A stretch of DNA of 64,000 nucleotides. Origin: an uncultured Hymenobacter sp. (GTDB lineage: Bacteria > Bacteroidota > Bacteroidia > Cytophagales > Hymenobacteraceae). Made by a program: the position numbers and the translations under genes. The stretch is taken from contig CAJYPK010000040.1 of NCBI GenBank assembly GCA_913776615.1, forward strand, positions 186,001 to 250,000. Reading direction: 5' to 3'. Of this stretch, positions 8,863 through 18,733 are shown piece by piece (position 1 is the first letter of the stretch; each line of letters opens with the position of its first letter). The notes below the pieces were generated by a model, which did no database searches, was not told where the DNA came from, and saw only the letters and a list, made by a program, of their open reading frames with translations.

Positions 8863-11800
8863 ATGCGTCACTGGCCACTGGCCTTACTGTTCTTGGCGAT
8901 GCTAAGCTTCGGGGCGAGTTGGGTGGCCAATACCTATTGGCAGCTGCCGGGTACTAATCCACTGTATCCTAGTGCGGCGCGTTTACAGAAGCTCGTTAAT
9001 CAAGCTGCTACTACGGCCGGGCGGGAGGCCACCCGGGTGGCGGCCGAGTGCCAGCCCCCGGCAGAAGTCGATTTTCGGCTACTGCTGGCCCAGTGCACTT
9101 ACCCCACCTTCGTCGCGGTAGATGGGCAATTGCTAGGCTGGTCGGCCTCGGGGCCGGCACCCACGGCGGCCGAGTTGGCCGATTCCATCCCTGAGCGCCT
9201 GGCCCAAACCACCTTAGGGGAGTTTTTGGTAGTGCGTCGGGCGCTAGGGCCGGTGGTAGTACTGACTTACGTGCCGCTGGCCCGTCATTATGGGATTAGC
9301 AACCGTTATCTACGGGAGGGGGCTGAGCCGGCGTTGCTGCAAGGGATGGAGGTGCAAGTGCGCGCCCGGCCCGTGCAACCGCACGAAACGCACGGCCTAG
9401 TTGCCGCGCTGGTTGATACACGAGGGCGTTATCTATTCTCGGTGGTACAGATGCCTGGCGATGCGCTGACAGGCCGCATTACCCCTCTGGTGCTGCTGCT
9501 GCTGGGCATTGGGTGCTACACGGTAGGTTGGCTGGGCGTGGCACGCCGCTGGTGGCAGCGGGGGCAGGTGTTGGCGGCGCTGGCCCTACTGGCCCTCACG
9601 CCGAGCGTACTGCGTCTGGGGCTACTTTATTTCGGGCTGCCGTATGCGTGGCTGGAAATACCGCTTTTTGACCCCCGCGTATACGCCGTATCGGGCTGGG
9701 CGCCCTCGCTGGGCGACTTGCTGCTTAATGGCCTGCTGGCCGCGCTACTGGCGGGGCTTGCCTTACTAGCTAGCCGGCACTACCAAGTGCCGACGCTCGC
9801 CCAGCGGGCTCCGGCCGGCCGCTGGGGATTGCCGGCGCTGGCGATGCTGGGCGTGCTGGTGTTTGGGCTGCACAGTTACTACCTAAGTGCCTTCAGTAAC
9901 AATCAGCTTAGCCTCGACATTACGCAGAGTATCCAGGTAAGTGGATTTCGCTTGGTGCTGATGCTGGCGGTGGTGCTGCACACGGCGGCCTTCGTGACGG
10001 GTTTTTACCTCTGCAGCGAGTTGCTGTTGCCCGACCTGCGCCGCCTGCCCCGCCAGCCGCTACTACTGGGCGGGGCGTTGCTGACGCTGATACTAGTGGT
10101 ACTGGGCGTAGTGCTACACCAAGCCCTGTTGTTGCTACCTGGCATGGTGGGCGCGTGCCTGGTGTTGATGCGCAGCGGACGGCTCGACCACCGGGCTACC
10201 CAAGGAGGGCCACGCTACTTGCTATTGCTACTGCTGCTGGCGCTGGCTTCGGCGCTGGGCGCGGTGGCGCTCTACGGACAGTTTGAGCGTCAATTGCTAC
10301 TCGATAAGCAGCGGCTAGCCAGCAACCTGCTTGTTGACAACGACCTGCAAGGGGAGTTTCTGCTGGGCCAGCGTCTGCGACAGTTGGCTGCCGACCCGGC
10401 CATTGCCACCATGCTTACCACGCCACCCGTGCGCGCCGATGCATTGCGGCGGCGCATTGAGCGCCAATACCTGCGCAATTATTTCGATAAGTATGAAGAG
10501 GCAATCAACCTTTTCGACCCTAGTGGCCAGCCACTGGGCGGAGAAGCTGATGATACATTGACCTTCAATCAAATGCGATCGCGGCTCTCGCGCACGGCCA
10601 CGGCTACCGACCAGGTAGGAGTGTACTTGTTGAAGTCAGACAATTCCTTTAGCTCGCGGCGCTACGTGGCCGTGGTGCCCATTACCGAGCCCGCGCCCAG
10701 CGGCATCGGGCCGCCCGCCCCGGCGGGTACTATTTTACTTACGCTCAGTCTCAAGCAATTGGCTAGCTACAGCGTGCTGCCCGAATTGCTGGTAGACCAG
10801 AAGTTCTTCCAGCCCGGGCTGGCCACCGACCTCAGTTACGCTGGCTACGCCAAGGGGCGGCTCGTGTACAGCGAAGGCGATTTCGACTACGCCAACCGCT
10901 TGCCGACCTCGCTGCTGCGCGACCCACAATTGTACAAGAACGGGCTCATCATAAGCGATTTTCACCACCTGGCGCTGACTGATGGCAGTGGGCGGCGCAT
11001 TGTGGTGGTCACTACCTCGACCTATTCGCTAGCCGACTGGTTCTCGAATTTCTCCTTTCAACTGCTGCTCAACGTGCTAGTGTGGCTGGTGGCGGGTAGC
11101 GTCTACCTGCTGGGGCGGCGCGGGGGGCTGGGCCTACGGCTCAATTTCAGCGCCCGTATTCAGCTATTGCTCAATTTGGGCATTATCGTGCCGCTGCTGG
11201 TGGTGAGCGTGGCCACGGCCAGCCAGGTAATTTCGGGCTATCGCCGCGATCTGCACCGTACCTACGAGCGCCGTGGGCACATTGCCCTCGAAAGCTTATT
11301 GCGCCGCCGCGACCAACTCAGCGATACCACGGCCCGGCCCGTGCTCACGGCGCTGGCCCGCAATGTAGCCGCCCTCACCGAAACCGACCTCAACCTCTAC
11401 GACGCGCACGGGCAGCTGCTGGTGAGCTCGCAGCCGCTCATTTTTGAGGCCGGTCTGTTGGGGCCGCTGCTCAATCCGCAGGCGCTCGTAGACCTGCGCG
11501 AGCGGGGACTGAGCCGCACGCTGCTTACCGAGCGGGCGGGCTCGCTCTCGTTTAGCTCGCTCTACTTACCGGTGCGGGCGGCCAGCGTAGACGGGCCAGT
11601 CGGGCCGTTGCTGGGCTACGTGGGCATCCCGTTTTTCGACTCGCAGAAGGAGTTGGACAATAAGCTGACCGAACTTTTTACTACGATTCTCAACATCTTT
11701 ACCCTGATGTTCGTGGTGTTTCTGGGGCTGGCCTTCGTGGCTACGCGCCAGCTCACGGCGCCCCTTAAGCTCTTGACCCAGCGCCTGATGCGTACCACGC

Positions 11801-12609
11801 TCACCGGCCAGAACGAGATGCTCGACTACCGCAGCAACGACGATGAAATCGGCTTGCTCGTGAGCGAGTACAACGCCATGCTCGGCAAACTCGAAGCCAG
11901 CAAGCGCGAGCTGGCCGCCCAGGAAAAGGAAGCCGCCTGGCGTGAGATGGCCCGTCAGGTCGCCCACGAAATTAAGAATCCGCTCACGCCTATGAAGCTG
12001 AGCCTGCAATACTTGCAGAAAGCCATTGCCGAGCGTCGACCCAATGCCGAGGAGCTGATCGGGCGTATTTCCCAGACGCTCATCACCCAGATCGATGTGC
12101 TCTCCGACATTGCCACTTCGTTCAGCACGTTCACCAACCTGCCCACCATGCGGCCGGTCCGCCTCGACGTGGTAGCCGTGCTGCGCCGCTGTGCCAACCT
12201 GTTTCAGCAAAACGACGGGGCTGAGCCGGGGGAGCTCCACTTACACCTGCCGCCCGACGGAACCTACGTGGTTTTTGCCGACGAAAGCCTACTGGTACGG
12301 ACCTTCAATAACTTGCTACTCAACGCGCGGCAGGCTGTGCCGCCCGGCCGCGCCCCGCGGCAAGAAGTGAGCCTGCAAGCCAGCGGGACCGACAAAGTGC
12401 TTATCGCTATCGCCGACAATGGGGCGGGCATTGCGGAGGACGTGCGCCCGCACGTTTTCCGGCCCAACTTTACCACGAAGGCCACCGGCTCAGGTATTGG
12501 GCTGGCAGTAGCCAAGCGCGGCATTGAGAGTGCCGGGGGTAGCATCTGGTTTGAAACGGAAGAGGGGGTGGGAACTACCTTTTTTATTGAGCTGCCCTTG
12601 GCGGGCTGA
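8863..12609 (+). CDS. large NtrY-like sensor histidine kinase
   Basis: 1248 aa from the ATG at 8863; a TTG 23 codons upstream is in frame, but the ATG begins just before the first membrane helix. Layout: helix 1, a periplasmic domain of about 180 residues, a block of about seven helices (residues 205-480), a second extracytoplasmic domain, a helix, a third sensor domain, a helix, HAMP (about 940-1000), a HisKA box with phospho-acceptor His in VAHEIKNPLTPMKL (near 1035), and an HATPase domain with NNLLLNARQA, IADNGAGI and GSGIGLAVAKRG. The PLTPM box is typical of NtrY-type kinases. No response regulator is adjacent. The integral multi-helix block makes it larger than ordinary NtrY. Confidence 0.9.
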   Translation: MRHWPLALLFLAMLSFGASWVANTYWQLPGTNPLYPSAARLQKLVNQAATTAGREATRVAAECQPPAEVDFRLLLAQCTYPTFVAVDGQLLGWSASGPAPTAAELADSIPERLAQTTLGEFLVVRRALGPVVVLTYVPLARHYGISNRYLREGAEPALLQGMEVQVRARPVQPHETHGLVAALVDTRGRYLFSVVQMPGDALTGRITPLVLLLLGIGCYTVGWLGVARRWWQRGQVLAALALLALTPSVLRLGLLYFGLPYAWLEIPLFDPRVYAVSGWAPSLGDLLLNGLLAALLAGLALLASRHYQVPTLAQRAPAGRWGLPALAMLGVLVFGLHSYYLSAFSNNQLSLDITQSIQVSGFRLVLMLAVVLHTAAFVTGFYLCSELLLPDLRRLPRQPLLLGGALLTLILVVLGVVLHQALLLLPGMVGACLVLMRSGRLDHRATQGGPRYLLLLLLLALASALGAVALYGQFERQLLLDKQRLASNLLVDNDLQGEFLLGQRLRQLAADPAIATMLTTPPVRADALRRRIERQYLRNYFDKYEEAINLFDPSGQPLGGEADDTLTFNQMRSRLSRTATATDQVGVYLLKSDNSFSSRRYVAVVPITEPAPSGIGPPAPAGTILLTLSLKQLASYSVLPELLVDQKFFQPGLATDLSYAGYAKGRLVYSEGDFDYANRLPTSLLRDPQLYKNGLIISDFHHLALTDGSGRRIVVVTTSTYSLADWFSNFSFQLLLNVLVWLVAGSVYLLGRRGGLGLRLNFSARIQLLLNLGIIVPLLVVSVATASQVISGYRRDLHRTYERRGHIALESLLRRRDQLSDTTARPVLTALARNVAALTETDLNLYDAHGQLLVSSQPLIFEAGLLGPLLNPQALVDLRERGLSRTLLTERAGSLSFSSLYLPVRAASVDGPVGPLLGYVGIPFFDSQKELDNKLTELFTTILNIFTLMFVVFLGLAFVATRQLTAPLKLLTQRLMRTTLTGQNEMLDYRSNDDEIGLLVSEYNAMLGKLEASKRELAAQEKEAAWREMARQVAHEIKNPLTPMKLSLQYLQKAIAERRPNAEELIGRISQTLITQIDVLSDIATSFSTFTNLPTMRPVRLDVVAVLRRCANLFQQNDGAEPGELHLHLPPDGTYVVFADESLLVRTFNNLLLNARQAVPPGRAPRQEVSLQASGTDKVLIAIADNGAGIAEDVRPHVFRPNFTTKATGSGIGLAVAKRGIESAGGSIWFETEEGVGTTFFIELPLAG

Positions 12610-12715
12610 GGTAGGGGTGGGGGGCTGGGCCACTAGCTCACTCAGCCAGAACCAGCATCCGGCTACTGGGAACTGTCACCTACTAAGCGTCGGCGGCGTA
12701 TAAGCGGAACTGAGC

Positions 12716-12723
12716 TAGTTTTG
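12716..12723 (+). promoter_or_regulatory. candidate Bacteroidota -7 element
   Basis: TAGTTTTG fits TAnnTTTG exactly, 29 bases before the ATG of the small secreted protein. No clear -33 box was seen. Confidence 0.3.
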
Positions 12724-12752
12724 GTTAGGTTTAATCCAACTCTTTCTGTGCT

Positions 12753-13148
12753 ATGTCAATTTTTAGGCGTCTGCGGAATTGCGTTGTGTGGGTTGGGCTG
12801 CTGAGTGGTAGCCTAGGAGTAGCGGCGCAAACTGCGCCCGCGCCGGTGCCAGCGGTATCGCCCCAGGCCCAGCGCATGAGCGATTATTTGGCCGATGCCC
12901 TGCACCTAAACCGCCGTCAAACGCTCAAGCTCCGTGCTGCGCTGCAAAAGCGCCTCGATGCCACGGAGGTGCTGAGTCACTTGCTCTTCGTATCGGACCA
13001 AGCCGCCACGGCCGCCTACGATACGGCCGATTTTCAGTATTACGTAGCTATGCGTAAGCTGCTTTCTCCAAGCCAGTTTCACCAACTGCTTCTGTTCGAC
13101 CAGCCGCAGGGAGCGAGTGAGGCGCAGGTAACGGTGCAAAAACCCTAG
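12753..13148 (+). CDS. small secreted protein, unknown function
   Basis: 131 aa with an N-terminal signal peptide ending near GVAAQ. The mature part is a short Pro/Ala spacer followed by about 90 residues of predicted helix rich in Leu, Arg and Gln (for example ALHLNRRQTLKLRAALQKRL), a look shared with small periplasmic helical proteins of the Spy/LTXXQ kind, but I see no diagnostic motif. It stands alone between the kinase and the large barrel gene. Confidence 0.7.
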   Translation: MSIFRRLRNCVVWVGLLSGSLGVAAQTAPAPVPAVSPQAQRMSDYLADALHLNRRQTLKLRAALQKRLDATEVLSHLLFVSDQAATAAYDTADFQYYVAMRKLLSPSQFHQLLLFDQPQGASEAQVTVQKP

Positions 13149-13299
13149 CCCGCGGCGGGCGCACAATGGTTGGCTACCGCGGGCAGTGACGCAGGGGGCG
13201 CGGCTGGCCGGGACGTTTTAAGGGTGGGTGGTGCCACGGTTCAGGCACCAAACGGAATGGGTTAGGCGTTGTGCCCGCACTGCTGCCGAACTTTACCCT

Positions 13300-16200
13300 A
13301 TGACCCAACGCTACCGTCTGTGCTTCGCCGTGGTGAGCCTGCTTGCGGCGGTGCTGTTGGGTGTTCGTTTGCCGGCCCGGGCGCAGCAGGCCCGCCCCGG
13401 CGCGGCGGCTGGCCCCGCGACCAGGGGAGGGGCTGAGCCCGGCCTGCTCAGCACCCGGCGCTGCCGCTACCTGCGGCTGACGGTTGGTAGCGACACGACC
13501 GCGTTTGCCATCGGGGATACGCTCACCGTAGTGCCCGCCTCAGTAACGGCCAACGGCCAGCCGGTGAGCTATGACCCGCGCACCGACCGCTACCGCTGGG
13601 TGCGGCCCGCCCGGCGTGACAGCGCCGGTGCGGCCCGTGCCGACTCGGTGCTGTTGTGTTACCGGGTGCTGCCCGTGTCGTTGCTGCGCGCCCGCTACCG
13701 CCGCCCCCGCCGCCTCATGGATAGCCTCGACTTTCGGGACCGGCCCATGCTGCGGATGGAAGACTTTTCGCAAAAAGAGCAGATTATCAGCACGCCGGGT
13801 ATTAATAAGACGGGCAATCTGAGCCGGGGGATTTCCTTCGGTAATACGCAGAACGTATTTGTAAACTCGGCGCTGAACCTGCAATTAGAAGGGCAGCTGA
13901 CGGAGAAAATTCGCCTCACGGCGGCCATTTCCGACCAGAACGTGCCCTTCCAGCCCGAGGGAAATACGCAGACGCTCCAGCAATTCGACAAAATCTATTT
14001 GACCCTGACCGGCCCGCAGTGGAACCTGACGGCCGGCGACGTGGTGTTGCGCAACAAGCCCGACTACTTTCTGCGCTACTATAAGAACATCCAGGGCGCG
14101 GCCGTCGAAGCCAACCTCGGCGCGCCCGGTCCCCAGCCGCTGCAAGCCGGGGCCAGCAACAACAGCGTGAGCAATGCGCCGCCCTCGTCGTTTACAACTT
14201 ACACCAATGGCGTGACCAACAACAGCGCCGCGCCGCCCGGCACCGGGGTAGCGCCGCTGGCCCCGCCCACGACGGCCGTACCGCCGGGCCAGCCGCTGCC
14301 CGGGGCGCCGCCGGTGCCCAGCGGCAGCGGCGCGGTTAGCATTTTTGACAAGCTGGGGCAGATTCGCTCGTCTACGCTGGTGGCGGGCGGGGTGGCCAAG
14401 GGCAAATTTGCCAGCCTCGATCTGGTGCCCATCGACAACGTGCAGGGGCCGTACCGTCTCACCGGCCCCAATGGTGAGCAATTTATCATCGTGCTGGCGG
14501 GCTCGGAGCGCGTGTACCTCGATGGTCGGCTTCAGACGCGAGGGTTTGACTACGATTACGTTATTGATTACAACCTGGCTGAGGTCACGTTTTCGCCCCG
14601 CCACCTCATTACCAGCAACTCGCGCCTGAAGGTCGATTTTGAGTATTCCGACCTCAATTATTCCCGCTCGCTCTACACGGTGAGCCACTACCAGCAGGTG
14701 GGGAAACTCAACCTGCGGGGCAATTTCTACCAGGAAGCCGATAACCCCGACAACGCCGCCAACCTCACGCTCTCGTTTCAGGACCAGGAGCAGCTGCGCA
14801 AAGCCGGCAACGTGTCGCAGGTGCCGGCACCGGGCGGTACGCGGGCGGTATTCAACCGTGCCCAGGTGCAGTACAATCGCGTGGCCCAGCTCAACGCCAG
14901 CACCGGGCTGCTCGACTCGGTGTTTGTATACGCCCGCGACTCGCTCAGTGCGGTATATACGGTGCGCTTTACCGACGTGGGCGCGGGCCTGGGCGATTAC
15001 AACCTGAGTACGACCAACGTAAACGCCAACGGTCGCGTGTACGAATACGTGGGCGCGGGCCTGGGCCGCTACCGGGCGGTGCGCATTCTGCCCACCCCGC
15101 TGCTCAAGCAAATGGTGACCGGCGGGGCTACTTACCAGCTCGATCCTACGACCGCCGTCTTCGTGGACCTGGCCAGCTCGCAGCTCCAGCGCAACCGCTT
15201 TGCCGTGGGCACGGAGGATAAGGGCGGGGCTTTCCGGGTGGGGTACACGGTGCAGGACCGCGCCTTGCCCGGCTGGGTACCCGCTGCGATGCAGCAGTAC
15301 CGCCTGCGCTCGGCGTTTGACTTCGAGCACACCGCGCCCAAGTTTGCGCCCATCGACCGCTACCGCGACATTGAGTTTGACCGTAACTGGAGTGCTACCA
15401 GCACGGCCAACGCCACGGTCATCGTGCCCCGGGAAGATAACATTCTCAATTTTGCCCTCGGTCTTACCCGCGATGCCAGCCACGCCATCAACTACCGCGT
15501 GAGCCACCGCAACCGGCCCGGCGAGGTGCGCGGCATTCAGCAGTGGCTGGACGTGGCCCAGCAGGTGGGGCGGCTGGAATTGCGCGGCTCGCTCTTTTTA
15601 CTCAACTCGCAGGCCGGGCGCTACCAGTCTACCTGGGGCCGGGGCGAGGCCAGCCTGCGCTACGGCGGCGGGCAGCTTATCCCGAGCTACACGTATCGCT
15701 TCGATAAAAACCGGGTCGTCTCGCCCCGGGGCGATACCATTCGCTCGGCCAATTACTTCGACGAGCACACGCTCGCGCTGCAAAGCCCCGACTCGGGCCG
15801 CACCCGCTACGGCCTGAGCTACAGCCTACGGCGCGATCGTACTCCCACCGCCGACCAAAACAACCTCGACCTGCACAACCAGGCCCAGACCGTGCAGGGT
15901 AATCTCGCCACCCGCCTCGGCCGCAGCCAGGATTTGCGCCTGATCGCTACGTACCGCGACGTCAATCTCGTGAGCCGTCCCGACAGCGCCCGCCAGCGCA
16001 ATTTGCTGGGTAAAATCGATTACAATCTGGGCCTGCTGCAAAATCAAATTCGCTCTGAGCTGAGCTACAGCGTGCAAACCGGCCGCGAGCTGCGCCGCGA
16101 CTTCTCCTTCCTGGCCGTGCCCGCCGGGCAGGGTACGCACTACTACGCCGGCGACCTCAACCGCAACGGGGTGCAGGACAAGGACGAGTTTCTGGAAGCC

Positions 16201-17118
16201 CAAACTCCGGATGCCCAGTACCGCACCTACATCAAGGTGTACCTGCCTACCACCGACTACATTACCGCCTACCAGAACCGACTCAGCTACCGCCTCACCG
16301 TGGCGGCCCCGCGCGGCTGGCGCGAGGCCGGAGCCTGGCGTGCCGCGCTGGCCCGCTTGAGCAGCGTGAGCAGCGTCACCATAGACCGCCGGACTACCAG
16401 CCCCGAGCTGCTGGCTCGCCTCAGCCCGTTTAGCTTCACCAAGGAAGATATGAAGCTGCTAGCTTTCAATCAACTGCTGAGAAATACACTGTATTTCAAC
16501 CGGGCCAACCCCATATTCGGCGCCGAGCTTACCTTGCAGCAGACCCAGCAAAAAACCTTGCTCACCCAAGGCTTCGACCTGCGCAACCTCTACACCCAGA
16601 GTCTGTTGCTGCGCCGTACCCTGGCGCGCTCGTTTACGGCCCGCCTCACCGTGGCCCGCGACGTGCGCGAGGCGCAGGCTACTTATTCCGAAGCCCGTAA
16701 TTTTAAGTTGCTCATTTATACCACGCAGCCCGAACTGAGCTACCAGCCCAGCCCCGCGCTGCGCCTCACCGGCTCGCTGCTGCACACCAGCAAGCTGAAC
16801 GTGCTGCCCACCCGCGACGCCGACAGCAACGGCAGCTTTGACGACCTGGGGCTCGAAACCCGCCTGAGCCAGGTAGGCAAGCGTACGGTCACGGCCGCCA
16901 CGCACATCACGCGGGTAACTTTCACGGGTGACGTGGCCTCGGTGGTGGGCCTCGAAATTCTGCAAGCCCTGCGCCCCGGTACCAACTACACCTGGAACCT
17001 CAACCTGGAGCAGCGCCTGGCTAATGGATTGAACATCAATGTGGCGTATGATGGCCGTAAGGCCAGCGGGCTGGGCGTGGTGCACACCGGCCGCATGCAA
17101 GTGGCGGTGCTATTCTGA
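13300..17118 (+). CDS. large outer-membrane beta-barrel protein, unknown function
   Basis: 1272 aa from the ATG at 13300, which directly starts a signal peptide (cleavage near PARAQQ); an upstream in-frame GTG would add 24 non-signal residues. The body is dominated by alternating polar/aromatic strands with many Tyr, Arg and Asn, and the protein ends MQVAVLF, a terminal Phe typical of outer-membrane barrels. A Pro/Ala/Gly-rich loop of about 45 residues lies near residues 300-345. A DLNRNGVQDKDEF segment near residue 950 resembles a calcium-binding loop, as in secreted Bacteroidota proteins. I cannot name a function. Confidence 0.75.
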   Translation: MTQRYRLCFAVVSLLAAVLLGVRLPARAQQARPGAAAGPATRGGAEPGLLSTRRCRYLRLTVGSDTTAFAIGDTLTVVPASVTANGQPVSYDPRTDRYRWVRPARRDSAGAARADSVLLCYRVLPVSLLRARYRRPRRLMDSLDFRDRPMLRMEDFSQKEQIISTPGINKTGNLSRGISFGNTQNVFVNSALNLQLEGQLTEKIRLTAAISDQNVPFQPEGNTQTLQQFDKIYLTLTGPQWNLTAGDVVLRNKPDYFLRYYKNIQGAAVEANLGAPGPQPLQAGASNNSVSNAPPSSFTTYTNGVTNNSAAPPGTGVAPLAPPTTAVPPGQPLPGAPPVPSGSGAVSIFDKLGQIRSSTLVAGGVAKGKFASLDLVPIDNVQGPYRLTGPNGEQFIIVLAGSERVYLDGRLQTRGFDYDYVIDYNLAEVTFSPRHLITSNSRLKVDFEYSDLNYSRSLYTVSHYQQVGKLNLRGNFYQEADNPDNAANLTLSFQDQEQLRKAGNVSQVPAPGGTRAVFNRAQVQYNRVAQLNASTGLLDSVFVYARDSLSAVYTVRFTDVGAGLGDYNLSTTNVNANGRVYEYVGAGLGRYRAVRILPTPLLKQMVTGGATYQLDPTTAVFVDLASSQLQRNRFAVGTEDKGGAFRVGYTVQDRALPGWVPAAMQQYRLRSAFDFEHTAPKFAPIDRYRDIEFDRNWSATSTANATVIVPREDNILNFALGLTRDASHAINYRVSHRNRPGEVRGIQQWLDVAQQVGRLELRGSLFLLNSQAGRYQSTWGRGEASLRYGGGQLIPSYTYRFDKNRVVSPRGDTIRSANYFDEHTLALQSPDSGRTRYGLSYSLRRDRTPTADQNNLDLHNQAQTVQGNLATRLGRSQDLRLIATYRDVNLVSRPDSARQRNLLGKIDYNLGLLQNQIRSELSYSVQTGRELRRDFSFLAVPAGQGTHYYAGDLNRNGVQDKDEFLEAQTPDAQYRTYIKVYLPTTDYITAYQNRLSYRLTVAAPRGWREAGAWRAALARLSSVSSVTIDRRTTSPELLARLSPFSFTKEDMKLLAFNQLLRNTLYFNRANPIFGAELTLQQTQQKTLLTQGFDLRNLYTQSLLLRRTLARSFTARLTVARDVREAQATYSEARNFKLLIYTTQPELSYQPSPALRLTGSLLHTSKLNVLPTRDADSNGSFDDLGLETRLSQVGKRTVTAATHITRVTFTGDVASVVGLEILQALRPGTNYTWNLNLEQRLANGLNINVAYDGRKASGLGVVHTGRMQVAVLF

Positions 17119-17135
17119 GAAATCAGCCGGGGTAG

Positions 17136-17166
17136 TTGCGCCGCATCGGGCGAGGTAGTACCTTGG
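17136..17166 (+). promoter_or_regulatory. candidate promoter of the xanthine dehydrogenase genes
   Basis: TTG at 17136-17138, a 20-base spacer, and TACCTTGG at 17159-17166 (one mismatch to TAnnTTTG) give a Bacteroidota-like -33/-7 pair 36 bases before the ATG. Confidence 0.3.
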
Positions 17167-17201
17167 AAATCCTTTTATTGCCTGGGGCGCAGAATTTTGC
17201 T

Positions 17202-18719
17202 ATGCTTTCCTTCTTTCTCAACGACCAGCCCATCCACACTGCCGAGCCGGCAGGCAGCGCCCTGCTCGACTTCGTGCGCTACCACGAGCACCTGACGGGC
17301 ACCAAAATCGGCTGCCGCGAGGGCGACTGCGGGGCCTGCACCGTGCTCGTGGGGGAGCTGGCCGAAGATGGACAGCGCATTCATTATCAGAGCATGACGA
17401 GCTGCCTCACGCCGCTCGGCAATTGCCAGGGCAAGCACGTGGTCACGGTGGAGGGCATCAACCAAGCCGGTGGGCAGCTCACGCCGGTGCAGCAGGCTAT
17501 CGTGGACCACCACGGGGCGCAGTGCGGCTTTTGCACGGTGGGCTTCGTGATGTCGCTCACCGGTCACAGCCTCGGCGAAAAGCCCGTGACCGAACAAAGT
17601 ACTCGTGCCGCCATCGACGGCAATATCTGCCGCTGCACGGGCTACAAGTCGCTGGAGCGCGCCGCCGCCCAGTTCAGCGCCGAGCTGGCTGCCCGCCCTG
17701 GTACCGACCGCGTGCAGTGGCTGAGCGAGCAGCGCTACGTACCCGCCTACTTCGAGCAGATGCCCGCCCGGCTGGCCGCCCTGCGCGCCACCTCGACCGC
17801 CGAGGCAACGGTTGCGCCGGCCGGCAACGGCCAGGACCCCAGCCACGGCGCTATCTCCACCTCCCCCAGCGGCCACGCCCAAAGTCAGAACGGCCACTCA
17901 CCACTTCACCCTCTCACTAGTTCACCGCTGCTGGGCGGCGGTACCGACTTGCTGGTGCAGCGCCTCGACGAGCTGCGGCAGCAGCCCGTGCGGCTGCTCT
18001 TCGACCACGGCCCGCGCGGCGTGCGGCAGGCGGGGGGGCGCGTGGTGCTGGGAGCCGCCACCACGGCCAGCCAGCTGGTAGAGTCGGCGGTGATGCGCGG
18101 CTTGCTACCCCGGCTGCCCGACTACCTCAAGCTGGTGTCGAGTACGCCCATTCGCAACATGGGTACAGTGGCGGGTAATTTTATCAATGCCTCGCCCATC
18201 GGGGATTTGACGATATTGTTCCTGGCCCTGGGGGCTAGTGTTACACTGCGCAATGCCGCTGGTATCAGTCGCGACTTGCCGCTGGCCGAGTTGTATTTGG
18301 GCTACAAAAAGCTGGCAAAAGCAGCCGACGAGCAGCTTACCGAAATCAGCTTCCCGGCCCCGCAGGCCGGTGATTTCTTCAACTTCGAGAAGGTATCTAA
18401 GCGCACCCACCTCGACATTGCCAGTGTGAACACCGCCGCCTGGCTGCGCCTCGACAACGGCGTAATCAGCGCCGCCCGGCTCTCGGCCGGTGGGGTAGGG
18501 CCGGTGCCGCTGCTGCTAGCTCGCACCGGCGAGTATTTGGTGGGCCGCGAGCTGAGCGCCGATACGGTAGCCGGGGCCAACGAGGTGATGCAGGAAGAAA
18601 TCAGCCCCATCGGCGACGTACGCGGTACGGCAGCTTATAAGCGCCTGCTGCTGCGGCAATTGCTCTTTGCGCACTTCCTGCGCTTCACGCCAGAATTGGC
18701 AAATCGTCTTGTAGAGTAG
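17202..18719 (+). CDS. xdhA: xanthine dehydrogenase, iron-sulfur/FAD subunit
   Basis: Oxidises hypoxanthine and xanthine to urate together with XdhB; 505 aa from the ATG at 17202. The plant-type 2Fe-2S cluster is shown by GCREGDCGACTVL (near residues 37-50), the second helical cluster by QCGFCTVGFVMS and ICRCTGYKSLE, and the FAD domain by LLGGGTDLLVQ (near 245) and STPIRNMGTVAGNFINASP. About 50 low-complexity residues rich in Gly, Ser and His join the halves. XdhB would normally follow directly, but here a DUF433-like gene lies between. Confidence 0.95.
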   Translation: MLSFFLNDQPIHTAEPAGSALLDFVRYHEHLTGTKIGCREGDCGACTVLVGELAEDGQRIHYQSMTSCLTPLGNCQGKHVVTVEGINQAGGQLTPVQQAIVDHHGAQCGFCTVGFVMSLTGHSLGEKPVTEQSTRAAIDGNICRCTGYKSLERAAAQFSAELAARPGTDRVQWLSEQRYVPAYFEQMPARLAALRATSTAEATVAPAGNGQDPSHGAISTSPSGHAQSQNGHSPLHPLTSSPLLGGGTDLLVQRLDELRQQPVRLLFDHGPRGVRQAGGRVVLGAATTASQLVESAVMRGLLPRLPDYLKLVSSTPIRNMGTVAGNFINASPIGDLTILFLALGASVTLRNAAGISRDLPLAELYLGYKKLAKAADEQLTEISFPAPQAGDFFNFEKVSKRTHLDIASVNTAAWLRLDNGVISAARLSAGGVGPVPLLLARTGEYLVGRELSADTVAGANEVMQEEISPIGDVRGTAAYKRLLLRQLLFAHFLRFTPELANRLVE

Positions 18720-18733
18720 CACTGATATTTAGT

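Noticed and set aside
13148..13184. Inverted repeat of 8 bp after the small secreted-protein gene
   Set aside because: The loop of 21 bases is long and there is no T-run, so I do not call it a terminator.
13885..15507. 540-codon open frame on the minus strand
   Set aside because: Lies fully inside the barrel-protein gene on the other strand; its translation is His/Arg/Gly-rich with no domain, as expected from a GC-rich antisense frame.
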